47,568 nucleotides of DNA from Acidobacteriota bacterium (GTDB lineage: Bacteria > Acidobacteriota > Terriglobia > Bryobacterales > Bryobacteraceae): positions 1 to 47,568 of the forward strand of contig QHXW01000021.1 of the NCBI GenBank assembly GCA_003223115.1, given 5' to 3'. The notes beneath the pieces were generated by a model. The model searched no databases, was not told the DNA's origin, and saw only the letters and a program-made list of their open reading frames with translations. Below are positions 35,585 to 43,836 of this stretch, piece by piece. Every line of letters begins with the position of its first letter. Positions within the stretch are counted from its first letter, which is position 1. The translations under genes were made by a program, and so were the position numbers.

Positions 35585-36331
35585 TTAATGCGCGAGTGCC
35601 TCCAGAGTCTTTTCGTCTACGTCGAAGTTGGAGTAGACGTTTTGCACGTCCTCGTGCTCTTCAAGAGCCTCGCTCAATCGCAGCATGGCGTCTGCGTTCT
35701 TGCCCTCGAGCTTGACCAGGTTCTTGGGCACCATACCAATTTCGGCCGAAACCGTTTCGATGCCTGACTTATGGAGCGCTGCCACCACCGCTTCGTGATT
35801 CTCAGGCGCTGAAAGAACTTCCCAATTCGGGGCGTCTAGGCGCAAATCGTCAGCACCCGCGTCGAGTGCAATCCCCATCAACTGGTCCTCGCTCGCCTTC
35901 TCCTGCGGAACAATGATCAGGCTCTTACGCTCGAACATCCAGGAAACGCTGCCCTGCTCGCCGAGATTTCCGCCGTTCTTCCCAAAAACATGACGGATCT
36001 CGCTGACTGTCCGGTTGCGGTTATCGGTGGCGACGTTCACCAAAACCGCCGCGCCGCCGGGCCCGTATCCTTCGAACATCACTTCTTCAATCTGCCCGCC
36101 TTCAAGTTCCCCGGTCCCGCGCATAATGGCCCGTTTGATGTTGTCCGCGGGCATACTCACGGCCTTGGCAGCCAGGATGGCAGTGCGCAGGCGCGGGTTC
36201 ATGTCGGGGTCACCCCCGTTGCGGGCCGCGATCGAAATTTCCTTGATGATGCGCGTGAAACTTTTTCCGCGTTTTGCGTCCAGGGCCGCTTTTTTATGCT
36301 TGATCGTCGCCCATTTTGAATGGCCTGACAT
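35585..36331 (-). CDS. YebC/TACO1-family regulator
   Basis: A 248-residue member of the YebC/TACO1 family, the usual length. It starts MSGHSKWATIKHKKAALDAKRGKSFTRIIKEI and contains GYGPGGAAVLVNVATDNRNRT, the family's central motif. Members have been described both as DNA-binding regulators and, more recently, as translation factors, so the activity here is open. A good promoter lies at 36395-36423. It leads the unit with ruvC, an unknown secreted protein and the TlpA-like gene. Confidence 0.95.
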   Translation of the reverse strand: MSGHSKWATIKHKKAALDAKRGKSFTRIIKEISIAARNGGDPDMNPRLRTAILAAKAVSMPADNIKRAIMRGTGELEGGQIEEVMFEGYGPGGAAVLVNVATDNRNRTVSEIRHVFGKNGGNLGEQGSVSWMFERKSLIIVPQEKASEDQLMGIALDAGADDLRLDAPNWEVLSAPENHEAVVAALHKSGIETVSAEIGMVPKNLVKLEGKNADAMLRLSEALEEHEDVQNVYSNFDVDEKTLEALAH

Positions 36332-36394
36332 ATGGGAACCTCAGGAAGGCCCAGTCTCACAACCGGGTGTAAGTTGTAATATTTTCAACTTTTG

Positions 36395-36423
36395 AGGATA
36401 GCAGATTGCCGCGTTTATGTCAG
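36395..36423 (-). promoter_or_regulatory. Promoter of the yebC-ruvC unit
   Basis: On the minus strand CTGACA (36418-36423) and TATCCT (36395-36400) are 17 bases apart, with TG one base before the -10 box (extended -10). The expected start gives a leader of about 55 bases to the ATG at 36331, which has GAGG at eight bases. Confidence 0.5.
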
Positions 36424-36426
36424 GTT

Positions 36427-36443
36427 GCGCGGCTAGTCCGCGC
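36427..36443 (-). terminator. GC-rich hairpin after aspS
   Basis: A perfect 6-bp stem GCGCGG/CCGCGC with a five-base loop lies about 25 bases past the aspS stop. There is no T run. It overlaps a ten-base direct duplication (CTAGTCCGCG, 36433-36442 and 36443-36452). It could be a transcription pause or end signal. Confidence 0.3.
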
Positions 36444-36466
36444 TAGTCCGCGGGTTCCCTGCGTGC

Positions 36467-38248
36467 TTATTGAGGTTTGCGCAGTGAAATGCCCAGCTCG
36501 CGCAATTGTCGCTCGGGCACCGGCGCCGGCGCGTCACACATCAGGTCCGTCGCGCGCGCGGTTTTGGGAAACGGAATCACGTCGCGAATGGACGTCTCAC
36601 CGGCCAGAATCATCACCAGGCGGTCCAGGCCGAGTGCGATCCCCCCGTGCGGCGGTGCGCCATATTCAAGGGCATCCAACAGGAATCCAAACCTGCGGCG
36701 CGCCTCCTCGTCGGTGAAACCCAGGGCGGAAAACACTCTTTGCTGCACGTCGCGCCGGTGAATACGGATGGAGCCCGAACCCAGCTCGACGCCGTTCAGC
36801 ACCAAGTCGTAGGACTTCGCCCGGCAGTGCGCCGGGTCGCCCGTGAGCTTCTCGAGATCTTCGTCATGCACGGAGGTGAATGGGTGATGTGCGGCCTCCC
36901 AGCGCTGCTCGTCCTGGTTCCACTCGAACATGGGGAAATCCACAACCCAGAGGAACTCGAATCTCTTCGGATCCAGCAGCTTATGTCGGTCGTTGTATTT
37001 TTGAGCGGCGAGCAGGCGCAGTTGCCCGCAGGCCTGATAAGCGGTTTCGTCAGGCTTGTGGCCCTTCGGCTCTCCCGCCCAGGACGCCAGCAACAACAGA
37101 TCGTCTTCGGTCGCGCCGGTACGCTTGCGCACGCTCTTCATCGGTTCCGCGAAATCCCGATCCAGCCGCTTGACGTCGTCGAATACCCGCAGCCCGCGTT
37201 CGACGCCCAGAGCCTTCAACTCGTCGCGCTCCTTACGGCTGAGGGTACCCGTTTTAGGAATATGAATCGCCACCAGCGGCAGCGCGTGCGCACTCAGCGC
37301 GTTTTCTGGAAACAGATCTTCGACCGGATGCATGGGCGCTATGCGCCGGTCCGGCTTGTCGATACCGTAGTTGCGCATGGCTTGGGCGTACGTCACTCGC
37401 GGAAACGGAATTTCAACGTTGTATCCGGCCACGGTGCAGACTTTTTGCACCAGCGGCTCGATCACCTCATAGATTCGTTCCTGCTGCGGAAACGACATTT
37501 CCAGATCGATCTGCGTGAACTCGGGCTGGCGGTCGGCCCGCAAATCCTCATCACGAAAGCAGCGCACAATCTGAAAGTATTTTTCAAAGCCGCTCACCAT
37601 CAGAAGCTGCTTGAAAATTTGCGGCGATTGCGGCAGCGCGTAAAATGAGCCGGGCTGGACGCGGCTGGGCACCAGGTAATCGCGCGCCCCTTCCGGCGTG
37701 GAGCGCGTCATATAGGGCGTTTCAATTTCCAGGAAACCCTGCGAGTAAAGGGATTCCCGGACCGCGAACGAAACCTGCGAGCGCAAGATAATGTTACGCT
37801 GCATGCGCGGCCGGCGCAGATCCACGTAACGAAACTTCAGACGCGCGTCCTCAGAGACATCCACGTTGTCTTCCATGGGGAAGGGCGGCGTGCGCGACTC
37901 GTTCAGGATCCAAAGTTTTTCCACGACGACCTCAACTTCGCCTGTAGCCAGGTTAGGGTTGACCGTCTCGGGCGCGCGGAGTTCGACTTTTCCCCCGACT
38001 CCCACCACGTACTCCGAGCGCAGCAGCTCGGACTTTGCGTGCACTTCTTCATCCAGGCCTGTATGAAACACCAGTTGCGTGACGCCATCGCGGTCCCGGA
38101 GATCCACGAAAATCACTCCGCCCAGGTCGCGGCGGCGATGCACCCAGCCCATCAGCAATGTGCGGGACCCGGCGTCTTTGGCGCGTAGTTCACCGCAAGA
38201 ATGTGTGCGGCGCAACTCGCCCAGGAAATCCAACGGTACAGTCGACAT
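36467..38248 (-). CDS. aspS: Aspartyl-tRNA synthetase
   Basis: A 593-residue class II synthetase of the bacterial type. The N-terminal OB fold binds the anticodon ([22 protein letters not shown]). Motif 2 is [23 protein letters not shown], motif 3 is [17 protein letters not shown], and the bacterial GAD insertion lies between. The start (ATG) is two bases after the hisS stop, so hisS-aspS form one unit, a common arrangement. Whether it charges only tRNA-Asp or also tRNA-Asn cannot be told from sequence by eye; gatCAB is not in the window. Confidence 0.97.
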   Translation of the reverse strand: MSTVPLDFLGELRRTHSCGELRAKDAGSRTLLMGWVHRRRDLGGVIFVDLRDRDGVTQLVFHTGLDEEVHAKSELLRSEYVVGVGGKVELRAPETVNPNLATGEVEVVVEKLWILNESRTPPFPMEDNVDVSEDARLKFRYVDLRRPRMQRNIILRSQVSFAVRESLYSQGFLEIETPYMTRSTPEGARDYLVPSRVQPGSFYALPQSPQIFKQLLMVSGFEKYFQIVRCFRDEDLRADRQPEFTQIDLEMSFPQQERIYEVIEPLVQKVCTVAGYNVEIPFPRVTYAQAMRNYGIDKPDRRIAPMHPVEDLFPENALSAHALPLVAIHIPKTGTLSRKERDELKALGVERGLRVFDDVKRLDRDFAEPMKSVRKRTGATEDDLLLLASWAGEPKGHKPDETAYQACGQLRLLAAQKYNDRHKLLDPKRFEFLWVVDFPMFEWNQDEQRWEAAHHPFTSVHDEDLEKLTGDPAHCRAKSYDLVLNGVELGSGSIRIHRRDVQQRVFSALGFTDEEARRRFGFLLDALEYGAPPHGGIALGLDRLVMILAGETSIRDVIPFPKTARATDLMCDAPAPVPERQLRELGISLRKPQ

Positions 38249-38250
38249 AT

Positions 38251-39525
38251 CTATTCTTTTGCCCGTAGGCGCTGCGCGATTTCCTCAGGCGCAAGCTGCT
38301 CTTGAATGCCTGAGGCCATGTGCTTCAGCGTGTACCGGCCTCGTGCTAGTTCATCCTCGCCAACGATCAGCGTATAGCGCGAGCCCAGCTTGTTCGCCAG
38401 CTCCATGGAGCGCTTCAGCTTGCCATCGAAGCCAACTTCGACAGAGTAGCTGCCGCGCCTGAGATCACGCGCCAGAAGGCCCGCGCGCTCGACCGCAGCG
38501 TCTCCCAACGCCGCAATGAAAAGATCGAGCGATGGCACGCTGATGCGATCCTCGAGCGTCATCACCAGGCGATCCTCGCCGATCGAGAATCCGATACCCG
38601 GCGCCGGAATTTTCGATCCCAGCGCTTCGGCAAGCCCGTCGTAGCGTCCTCCACCCAGCACCGCATTCTGCGCGCCGAGCGCTCCATGCACCACTTCGAA
38701 CGTCGTGCGCATATAGTAATCCAGGCCGCGGACCAGTCGCGGCCGTATCTCGAATTGCACGCCCCGGTGTTTCAGCAAGCGCTGTACGGTCTCGAAATGC
38801 GGCCGACAAATTTCACAGAGATGGTCTAGAATCGAGGGCAACTGATCAATCGCCGGCTGGTCTTCAGGTACTTTACAGTCCAGCACGCGCAATGGATTGG
38901 TCTGGGCCCGGCGCTGGCAGTCCTCGCACAATGTCGGCGCTACTTTAGCCAACTCCTCGCGCAGCAGTTCGATGTATGCCGGCCGGCAGTTTTGACAGCC
39001 CACCGAATTCAACAGCAGCGTGAAATTTTCCAGGCCCACTCGTGAAAAGAGTTCCACCACCATCTCGATGACTTCGGCGTCCACTACTGGCGATTCCGAG
39101 CCAATCGCCTCCACGCCAATCTGGTAGAACTGCCGGTAACGCCCCTTCTGCGGCCGCTCGCGCCGGAACATCGGCCCCATGTAGTAGAGTTTTTGCACGC
39201 CCGGACGCTGGTCCAGGCGATGTTCGATGTAGGCGCGCATGACAGACGCCGTGGCTTCGGGGCGCAGCGTCACTGATGCGCCGTCGCGATCCTCAAACGT
39301 ATACATTTCCTTCGTCACGATGTCGGTCTCTTGGCCCACTCCGCGCGCGAACAGTTGTGTATCTTCGAGAATCGGCGTGCGAATTTCGTGGTAATTGTAG
39401 GCCTCAAACACGCGTCGCGCCACGGCCTCCACATGGTTCCACACGGCCGTCGATGGAGGCAATAAATCTCTGGTTCCTTTGACTGCTCGAATCAAGATCT
39501 CTCGTGCCGAATCGGACGTTTGCAT
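38251..39525 (-). CDS. hisS: Histidyl-tRNA synthetase
   Basis: A 424-residue class II synthetase. It has [10 protein letters not shown] near the N-terminus, [41 protein letters not shown] (motif 2), the His-binding motif [15 protein letters not shown], and GGGRYDGL, then the HGTP anticodon domain. The frame is open to 39831 but the extension has no synthetase character. I chose the ATG at 39525; a TTG at 39495 (giving [10 protein letters not shown]) is an alternative closer to the usual N-terminus. A possible promoter (TTGATT/TATTAA, 15 bases) overlaps the inverted repeat at 39555-39574. Confidence 0.95.
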   Translation of the reverse strand: MQTSDSAREILIRAVKGTRDLLPPSTAVWNHVEAVARRVFEAYNYHEIRTPILEDTQLFARGVGQETDIVTKEMYTFEDRDGASVTLRPEATASVMRAYIEHRLDQRPGVQKLYYMGPMFRRERPQKGRYRQFYQIGVEAIGSESPVVDAEVIEMVVELFSRVGLENFTLLLNSVGCQNCRPAYIELLREELAKVAPTLCEDCQRRAQTNPLRVLDCKVPEDQPAIDQLPSILDHLCEICRPHFETVQRLLKHRGVQFEIRPRLVRGLDYYMRTTFEVVHGALGAQNAVLGGGRYDGLAEALGSKIPAPGIGFSIGEDRLVMTLEDRISVPSLDLFIAALGDAAVERAGLLARDLRRGSYSVEVGFDGKLKRSMELANKLGSRYTLIVGEDELARGRYTLKHMASGIQEQLAPEEIAQRLRAKE

Positions 39526-39554
39526 CGCCCGGCTTAATATTTTCAGTGTGACCG

Positions 39555-39574
39555 AATCAAGTCTTGCCTTGATT
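39555..39574. repeat. Inverted repeat between hisS and the S9 peptidase gene
   Basis: AATCAAG and CTTGATT form perfect 7-base arms around a 6-base centre (TCTTGC). It lies in the short divergent interval between hisS (minus) and the peptidase (plus), overlapping a candidate hisS -35 box. It could be an operator or a short hairpin. Confidence 0.5.
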
Positions 39575-39628
39575 GCGCAACTGAAGGGAATGAAAACCAT
39601 GCTAGCATGCCGCGATACAATCGGGGTT

Positions 39629-41662
39629 ATGCGTAGCGCTGTGGCACGGGCATTTCTATTCGCGTGCCCACTCGTCTTTTTGAATTCATCACTGGTCGCG
39701 CAGAAGCAGCCATTCGACATCCAGGCGCTCCTGCAAATCGCGCGGATCAGTGATCCGCAACTTTCTCCAGATGGCCGGTGGGTGGCGTTCACGGTCGAAA
39801 CCATCGATCTCGACAAGAACACCAGGCCCAAGCAGATTTACATCGTGCCGTTGAACGGCGGCTCTCCGCAAAAGATCGCCGATCCAGGTGAACGCCCGCG
39901 CTGGTCTCCCGATTCGAAGAAAATCGCATTTGTTTCAGATCGCAGCGGTTCTTCGCAGATCTGGATCATGGACGCCGACGGTTCGAACACGAAGCAAGTG
40001 ACGAACCTCTCGACCGACGCTGACGGCGTACTCTACTCACACGACGGCAAGAATCTGGTGTTCACCAGCAGTGTTTTTCCTGAATGCGGCGCTGATGACG
40101 CCTGCAACAGGCTGAAGCTCGATGCTGAGAAAAACAACAAAGTTAAAGCGCGCATCACCAACACACTTCTTTACCGGCACTGGACAACGTGGGAAGGCGC
40201 GCGCCGCTCGCATCTGCTGGTGTTGCCCGTGACTGGCGGCGTCGCGAAAGATTTGACGCCCGGAGACCGCGACGTGCCTCCGTTTTCGCTCGGCGGTCCT
40301 GAGGATTACTCCGTCTCGCCCGATGGCGCCGAAGTCTGCTATGCCATGAATTCCGATCCGGTGCCCGCCATCAGCACGAATTCCGACCTGTTTGTGGTTC
40401 CGATCACCGGGGGACCATCGAAGAAAATCACGCTGAATCCTGCCGCTGACAACTCTCCGCAATACTCGCCCGATGGCAAGTACATCGCCTATCGGTCACA
40501 GGCGCGGGCTGGTTATGAGAGTGACCGGTGGCATCTCATGCTGCTCGAGCGGGCCACGGGCAAACTCACGGACCTCACCGATACGATTGACCGTTGGGTT
40601 GAGAGTTTCGCCTGGCACCCCGATTCCCTGCATCTGTTCTTCACCGTTGAAGACCGCGGCAGGCAATACATTCAGTTTCTTTCGATTACGGGCGGCGCAG
40701 CCAGGATCGCGCTGAGCGGCAATAGTTTTCTCGACGACATGCAATCCACGCCCGACGGGAAAAGCGTAGTCTATACACGCCAGAGCGGATCGAGCCCGGT
40801 CGAGATTTTTCGCGCCGCCTCGGCCGGAGGAGTCGAAACGGCACTCACGCATCTGAATGATGCCGTGTTGGCCAGTTATCAACTGACGCCGCTCGAAGAG
40901 TTCTGGGTGACTGGCGCGGAGAACACGCCCGTGCAGTGGTTTGTCGTCAAGCCGCCCGCCTTCAATCCCAACCGTAAGTATGCCGCGCTCATGCTGATTC
41001 ACGGCGGCCCTCAGGGCGCCTGGGGCGAGAGCTGGACTTATCGCTGGAACGCGCAGGTGTTCGCCGCGGCGGGTTACGTGGTGGTGATGCCGAATCCGCG
41101 CGGATCCACCGGGTATGGACAAAAGTTTGTCGACGAGATCAACGGCGATTGGGGCGGCCGGGCTTACGACGACATCATGGCAGTGATGGATCACGTTTCA
41201 AAATTGCCCTACGTGGAAAGCAATCGCATTTCGGCCGCCGGCGGGTCGTATGGCGGCTACATGGTGGACTGGATCCTGGGCCACTCGCAGCGTTTCAGGG
41301 CGCTGATTTCGCACGCCGGAGTTTTTGATCTGCGCAGTATGGCGACGGAAACCGAGGAGCTGTGGTTTCCCATCTGGGAATTCGGCGGCATGCCTTGGGA
41401 CAATCCCGAAATGTATGCGCGCTGGTCGCCCAGCCTTTTCGTCAAGGAGTTCCACACACCCACGCTCGTCATCCACGGTGAACTTGATTTTCGAGTGCCG
41501 TATACACAGGGCCTGCAGTTGTACACCTCGCTGCAATTGCAGAAAGTTCCCTCGCGGTTGATCGTATTCCCAGACGAAGGCCATTGGGTGCTCAAGCCCC
41601 AGAACAGCATTTTCTGGTACAAGAATTTCATCGATTGGATCGACACCTGGACCAAAAAGTGA
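39629..41662 (+). CDS. Secreted S9 family prolyl oligopeptidase-type peptidase
   Basis: A 677-residue acylaminoacyl/dipeptidyl-peptidase-like enzyme. From the ATG at 39629 it has a signal peptide (AVARAFLFACPLVFLNSSLVA); the frame is open to 39479 but that extension covers hisS. Residues 35-390 form a TolB/WD40-like propeller (SPDGRWVAFTVETIDLD, WSPDSKKIAFVSDRSGSSQIW). The C-terminal alpha/beta hydrolase carries the triad: Ser540 (GGSYGGYMV), Asp620 (HGELDFRVPY) and His652 (DEGHWVLKP). It degrades peptides in the periplasm or outside. Its stop overlaps the start of the M23 gene (GTGA), so the two envelope hydrolases are made together. Confidence 0.93.
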   Translation: MRSAVARAFLFACPLVFLNSSLVAQKQPFDIQALLQIARISDPQLSPDGRWVAFTVETIDLDKNTRPKQIYIVPLNGGSPQKIADPGERPRWSPDSKKIAFVSDRSGSSQIWIMDADGSNTKQVTNLSTDADGVLYSHDGKNLVFTSSVFPECGADDACNRLKLDAEKNNKVKARITNTLLYRHWTTWEGARRSHLLVLPVTGGVAKDLTPGDRDVPPFSLGGPEDYSVSPDGAEVCYAMNSDPVPAISTNSDLFVVPITGGPSKKITLNPAADNSPQYSPDGKYIAYRSQARAGYESDRWHLMLLERATGKLTDLTDTIDRWVESFAWHPDSLHLFFTVEDRGRQYIQFLSITGGAARIALSGNSFLDDMQSTPDGKSVVYTRQSGSSPVEIFRAASAGGVETALTHLNDAVLASYQLTPLEEFWVTGAENTPVQWFVVKPPAFNPNRKYAALMLIHGGPQGAWGESWTYRWNAQVFAAAGYVVVMPNPRGSTGYGQKFVDEINGDWGGRAYDDIMAVMDHVSKLPYVESNRISAAGGSYGGYMVDWILGHSQRFRALISHAGVFDLRSMATETEELWFPIWEFGGMPWDNPEMYARWSPSLFVKEFHTPTLVIHGELDFRVPYTQGLQLYTSLQLQKVPSRLIVFPDEGHWVLKPQNSIFWYKNFIDWIDTWTKK

Positions 41663-42972
41663 AAAAGCTGATCGGCATCATCATCCTGCTGATGATCGTT
41701 GCGGTTCTGGTACTGTTGGCTTTGACGAATGGCACTAAGTTGCAGATCAATCCACCTGTCACAGCCATTGGTGTGCTCACGCCTGTTCAGATCGAAGTCA
41801 CCAATCCGCACGGCATCCGGCGCATCCAGGGCGCAATCGAACAGGACGGAACCCGCTACGTCGCTTTCGATTCCAGCCAACCAGCGCATCGGTTTTTGTT
41901 CTGGCGCTATCACGAGCCGACGCAGACGTTGAAATTCGAGATCGGCAAAAAACAGGCGCCGCCGCTGCACGACGGAAAAGCGAAACTGATCATCGAAGCG
42001 CAATCCAACGATCTTCGCGGCCGCACTGATTCCATCGAGTCCGAAGTGCAGGTGATCACGCAGCCACCGCGCGTCACGGCGGACGGATACCAGCACTACA
42101 TTAATCAGGGCGGCTCGGAACTCGTGGTCTTTACTCCGGCCGGATATTGGACCGAGTCCGGCGTGCGCGTGGGCAAATATACATTTCGCAGCTTTTCGCT
42201 GCCCGGGCACTCAGATCAGCGATTTTCTCTCTTCGCCTATGCCTGGGACCTCCCGGAAAATGCCGTGCCGGTGGTTTATGCGCGCAATCCCGCGGGCGCT
42301 GAAGTCACTGCGCGGTTCTGGTACAAATTATTCCTGAAGAAATTCCGCTCGCGCGATCTGGAGATCGACGACGCGTTTCTCGATAGAGTCGTGAACCAGA
42401 TCGATCCGCAGGGCTCGGGCGACCTGCTCTCGCGCTTCTTGAAAGTCAACGGCGAGATGCGCAGGCAAAACAATCAGACACTTGCCGACCTGCGGCTCAA
42501 AACCGCCGACCGGTTCCTTTGGTCCGGTCCCTTCTTGCCGCTCATTAACGCCGCCGTTGAATCTGTCTTTGCCGACAGGCGCAGCTACATTTACAAAGGC
42601 AAGAAGGTGGACGAGCAGGTGCACCTCGGTTTCGACCTGGCCCGCATACAACATACGCCCGTTCCTGCGGCGAATGATGGCCGCGTCGTCTGGGCCCAGA
42701 ACCTCGGGATCTACGGAAATTGCGTGGTGATCGACCACGGTTACGGGCTGCAGTCCATATACGGGCATCTGAGCCGCATTGACGTGAAGCCGGGTGACAT
42801 GGTGAAAAAAGCCCAGCCGCTCGGAATCAGCGGCTCAACCGGTCTGGCGGGCGGCGATCATCTGCATTTCAGCATGCAGGTAGATGGAGTGCAGGTGAAC
42901 CCTATCGAGTGGTGGGATGAGCACTGGCTCAAAGATCGAATCCTTAGCAAGATCGCCACGCAGCCGAAATAG
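41659..42972 (+). CDS. Membrane-anchored M23 (LytM) peptidase
   Basis: A 437-residue protein. From the GTG at 41659, overlapping the previous stop, it starts KKLIGIIILLMIVAVLVLLAL, an uncleaved anchor. A beta-rich middle region follows (IGVLTPVQIEVTNPHGIRRIQGAIEQDG). The C-terminal LytM domain has the zinc residues in VHLGFDLA (His, Asp) and HLHFSMQV (HxH), plus GNCVVIDHGYGLQSIYGHLS. Such enzymes cut peptidoglycan cross-links or act as activators of other hydrolases. With both zinc motifs intact it is probably active. It is coupled to an S9 peptidase, which is not a usual partner. Confidence 0.9.
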   Translation: MKKLIGIIILLMIVAVLVLLALTNGTKLQINPPVTAIGVLTPVQIEVTNPHGIRRIQGAIEQDGTRYVAFDSSQPAHRFLFWRYHEPTQTLKFEIGKKQAPPLHDGKAKLIIEAQSNDLRGRTDSIESEVQVITQPPRVTADGYQHYINQGGSELVVFTPAGYWTESGVRVGKYTFRSFSLPGHSDQRFSLFAYAWDLPENAVPVVYARNPAGAEVTARFWYKLFLKKFRSRDLEIDDAFLDRVVNQIDPQGSGDLLSRFLKVNGEMRRQNNQTLADLRLKTADRFLWSGPFLPLINAAVESVFADRRSYIYKGKKVDEQVHLGFDLARIQHTPVPAANDGRVVWAQNLGIYGNCVVIDHGYGLQSIYGHLSRIDVKPGDMVKKAQPLGISGSTGLAGGDHLHFSMQVDGVQVNPIEWWDEHWLKDRILSKIATQPK

Positions 42973-43037
42973 CAGCTATTCAACCCAAAAACGGCGGTTA
43001 TCGTAAGAGCCCGCCATATGAGCGTTCCTCTTCAGCC

Positions 43038-43124
43038 GCAAATATTTGCAGCAATGGCATTTGTCACCCATTGGGTGAAGTGCGCAGCAGTTGGAACACC
43101 AGACAGGTCTCGGACTTGCCGAGA
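43038..43124. repeat. Cluster of three palindromes
   Basis: Three separate dyads lie in the 196-base gap after the M23 gene: GCAAATATTTGC (43038-43049, perfect), TCACCCATTGGGTGA (43064-43078, 7-base arms, one-base centre), and TCTCGG/CCGAGA with a five-base loop (43108-43124). None is followed by a T run. They may be operators, pausing hairpins or the end signals of the M23 gene and the broken Uma2 gene, which face each other here. Confidence 0.5.
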
Positions 43125-43168
43125 GCGCTCAACGTCAATTGCCTTTTGTAGGTTCAAAGCAGTAGTTG

Positions 43169-43715
43169 CTATTCAAAAAGCTGGCTGACCTGTACTGAAA
43201 ATCCGGGCAGGACGGCAGGAGACTCGACGTTCTTGGTTTCGCCGGCAACGCGCACCTCGTCGTTCGGCCCGTAAACATGCACCTTGCGCTCGCCAGGATA
43301 GACGATCCACACGGCTTGAACACCCCGGGCGAGGTACTGGTCAACTTTTCGCATCGCATACTCAGCCGCATCATTCGGGGAGACGATCTCAACCACTAAA
43401 TGAGGGATAACGTCGAGGATGCTTTTCAACCGGTCAATGCGCGAGGCGGCTTCGGTGCGAATGAAGGCCACGTCCGGTCGGTGTCGTGATCAATCCTGAA
43501 TTCCTGCTCGGCAATGACTTGACCTAGCCCTTTATTTGCCAGCAATTCGCCAGAAACACATGTATCGCTGTCTCGATCTTCGCCGCGGATTCGATTGTGC
43601 TGATAACTTGGGCCGGACACCGCAACCAGTTCCCCCTGGTCCAGCTCGTAACGAAGGGCTTCCTCGGCGGGCAGCTGATCGAATTGTTCGACGTCAGCAG
43701 GGTGTTGCTGGTCAT
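43169..43715 (-). pseudogene. Uma2-family (DUF820) endonuclease-like gene, frameshifted
   Basis: Uma2 proteins have a PD-(D/E)XK-type nuclease fold. The C-terminal frame reads VAFIRTEAASRIDRLKSI, IPHLVVEIVSPNDAAEYAMRKVDQYLARG, VWIVYPGERKVHVYGP, all typical. Upstream pieces in other frames include QFDQLPAEEALRYELDQGELVAVSGPSY, then IETAIHVFLANCW and GLGQVIAEQEFRIDHDT. At least four frame changes are needed between the ATG at 43715 and 43470. Motifs are well preserved otherwise. It lies next to the restriction-modification genes but on the other strand. Decay or local sequence error are both possible. Confidence 0.7.
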
Positions 43716-43836
43716 ATCGTGTCCTGATGCTCTTCCCGATATCATAACATTACGAAGGCGAGTTCCCTCGATTGATCCGCGACTCGGCGAAGATTTTTCC
43801 TTGCGTGTTGTCCCACTCTCCGGTAGAACAGCCTTA

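Noticed and set aside
36506-37648. Plus-strand open frame of 380 codons
   Set aside because: It is antisense to aspS and shows no protein-family character.
38251-39831. Longer hisS with a 102-residue N-terminal extension
   Set aside because: The extension shows no synthetase character and would overlap the signal-peptide region of the divergent S9 peptidase gene.
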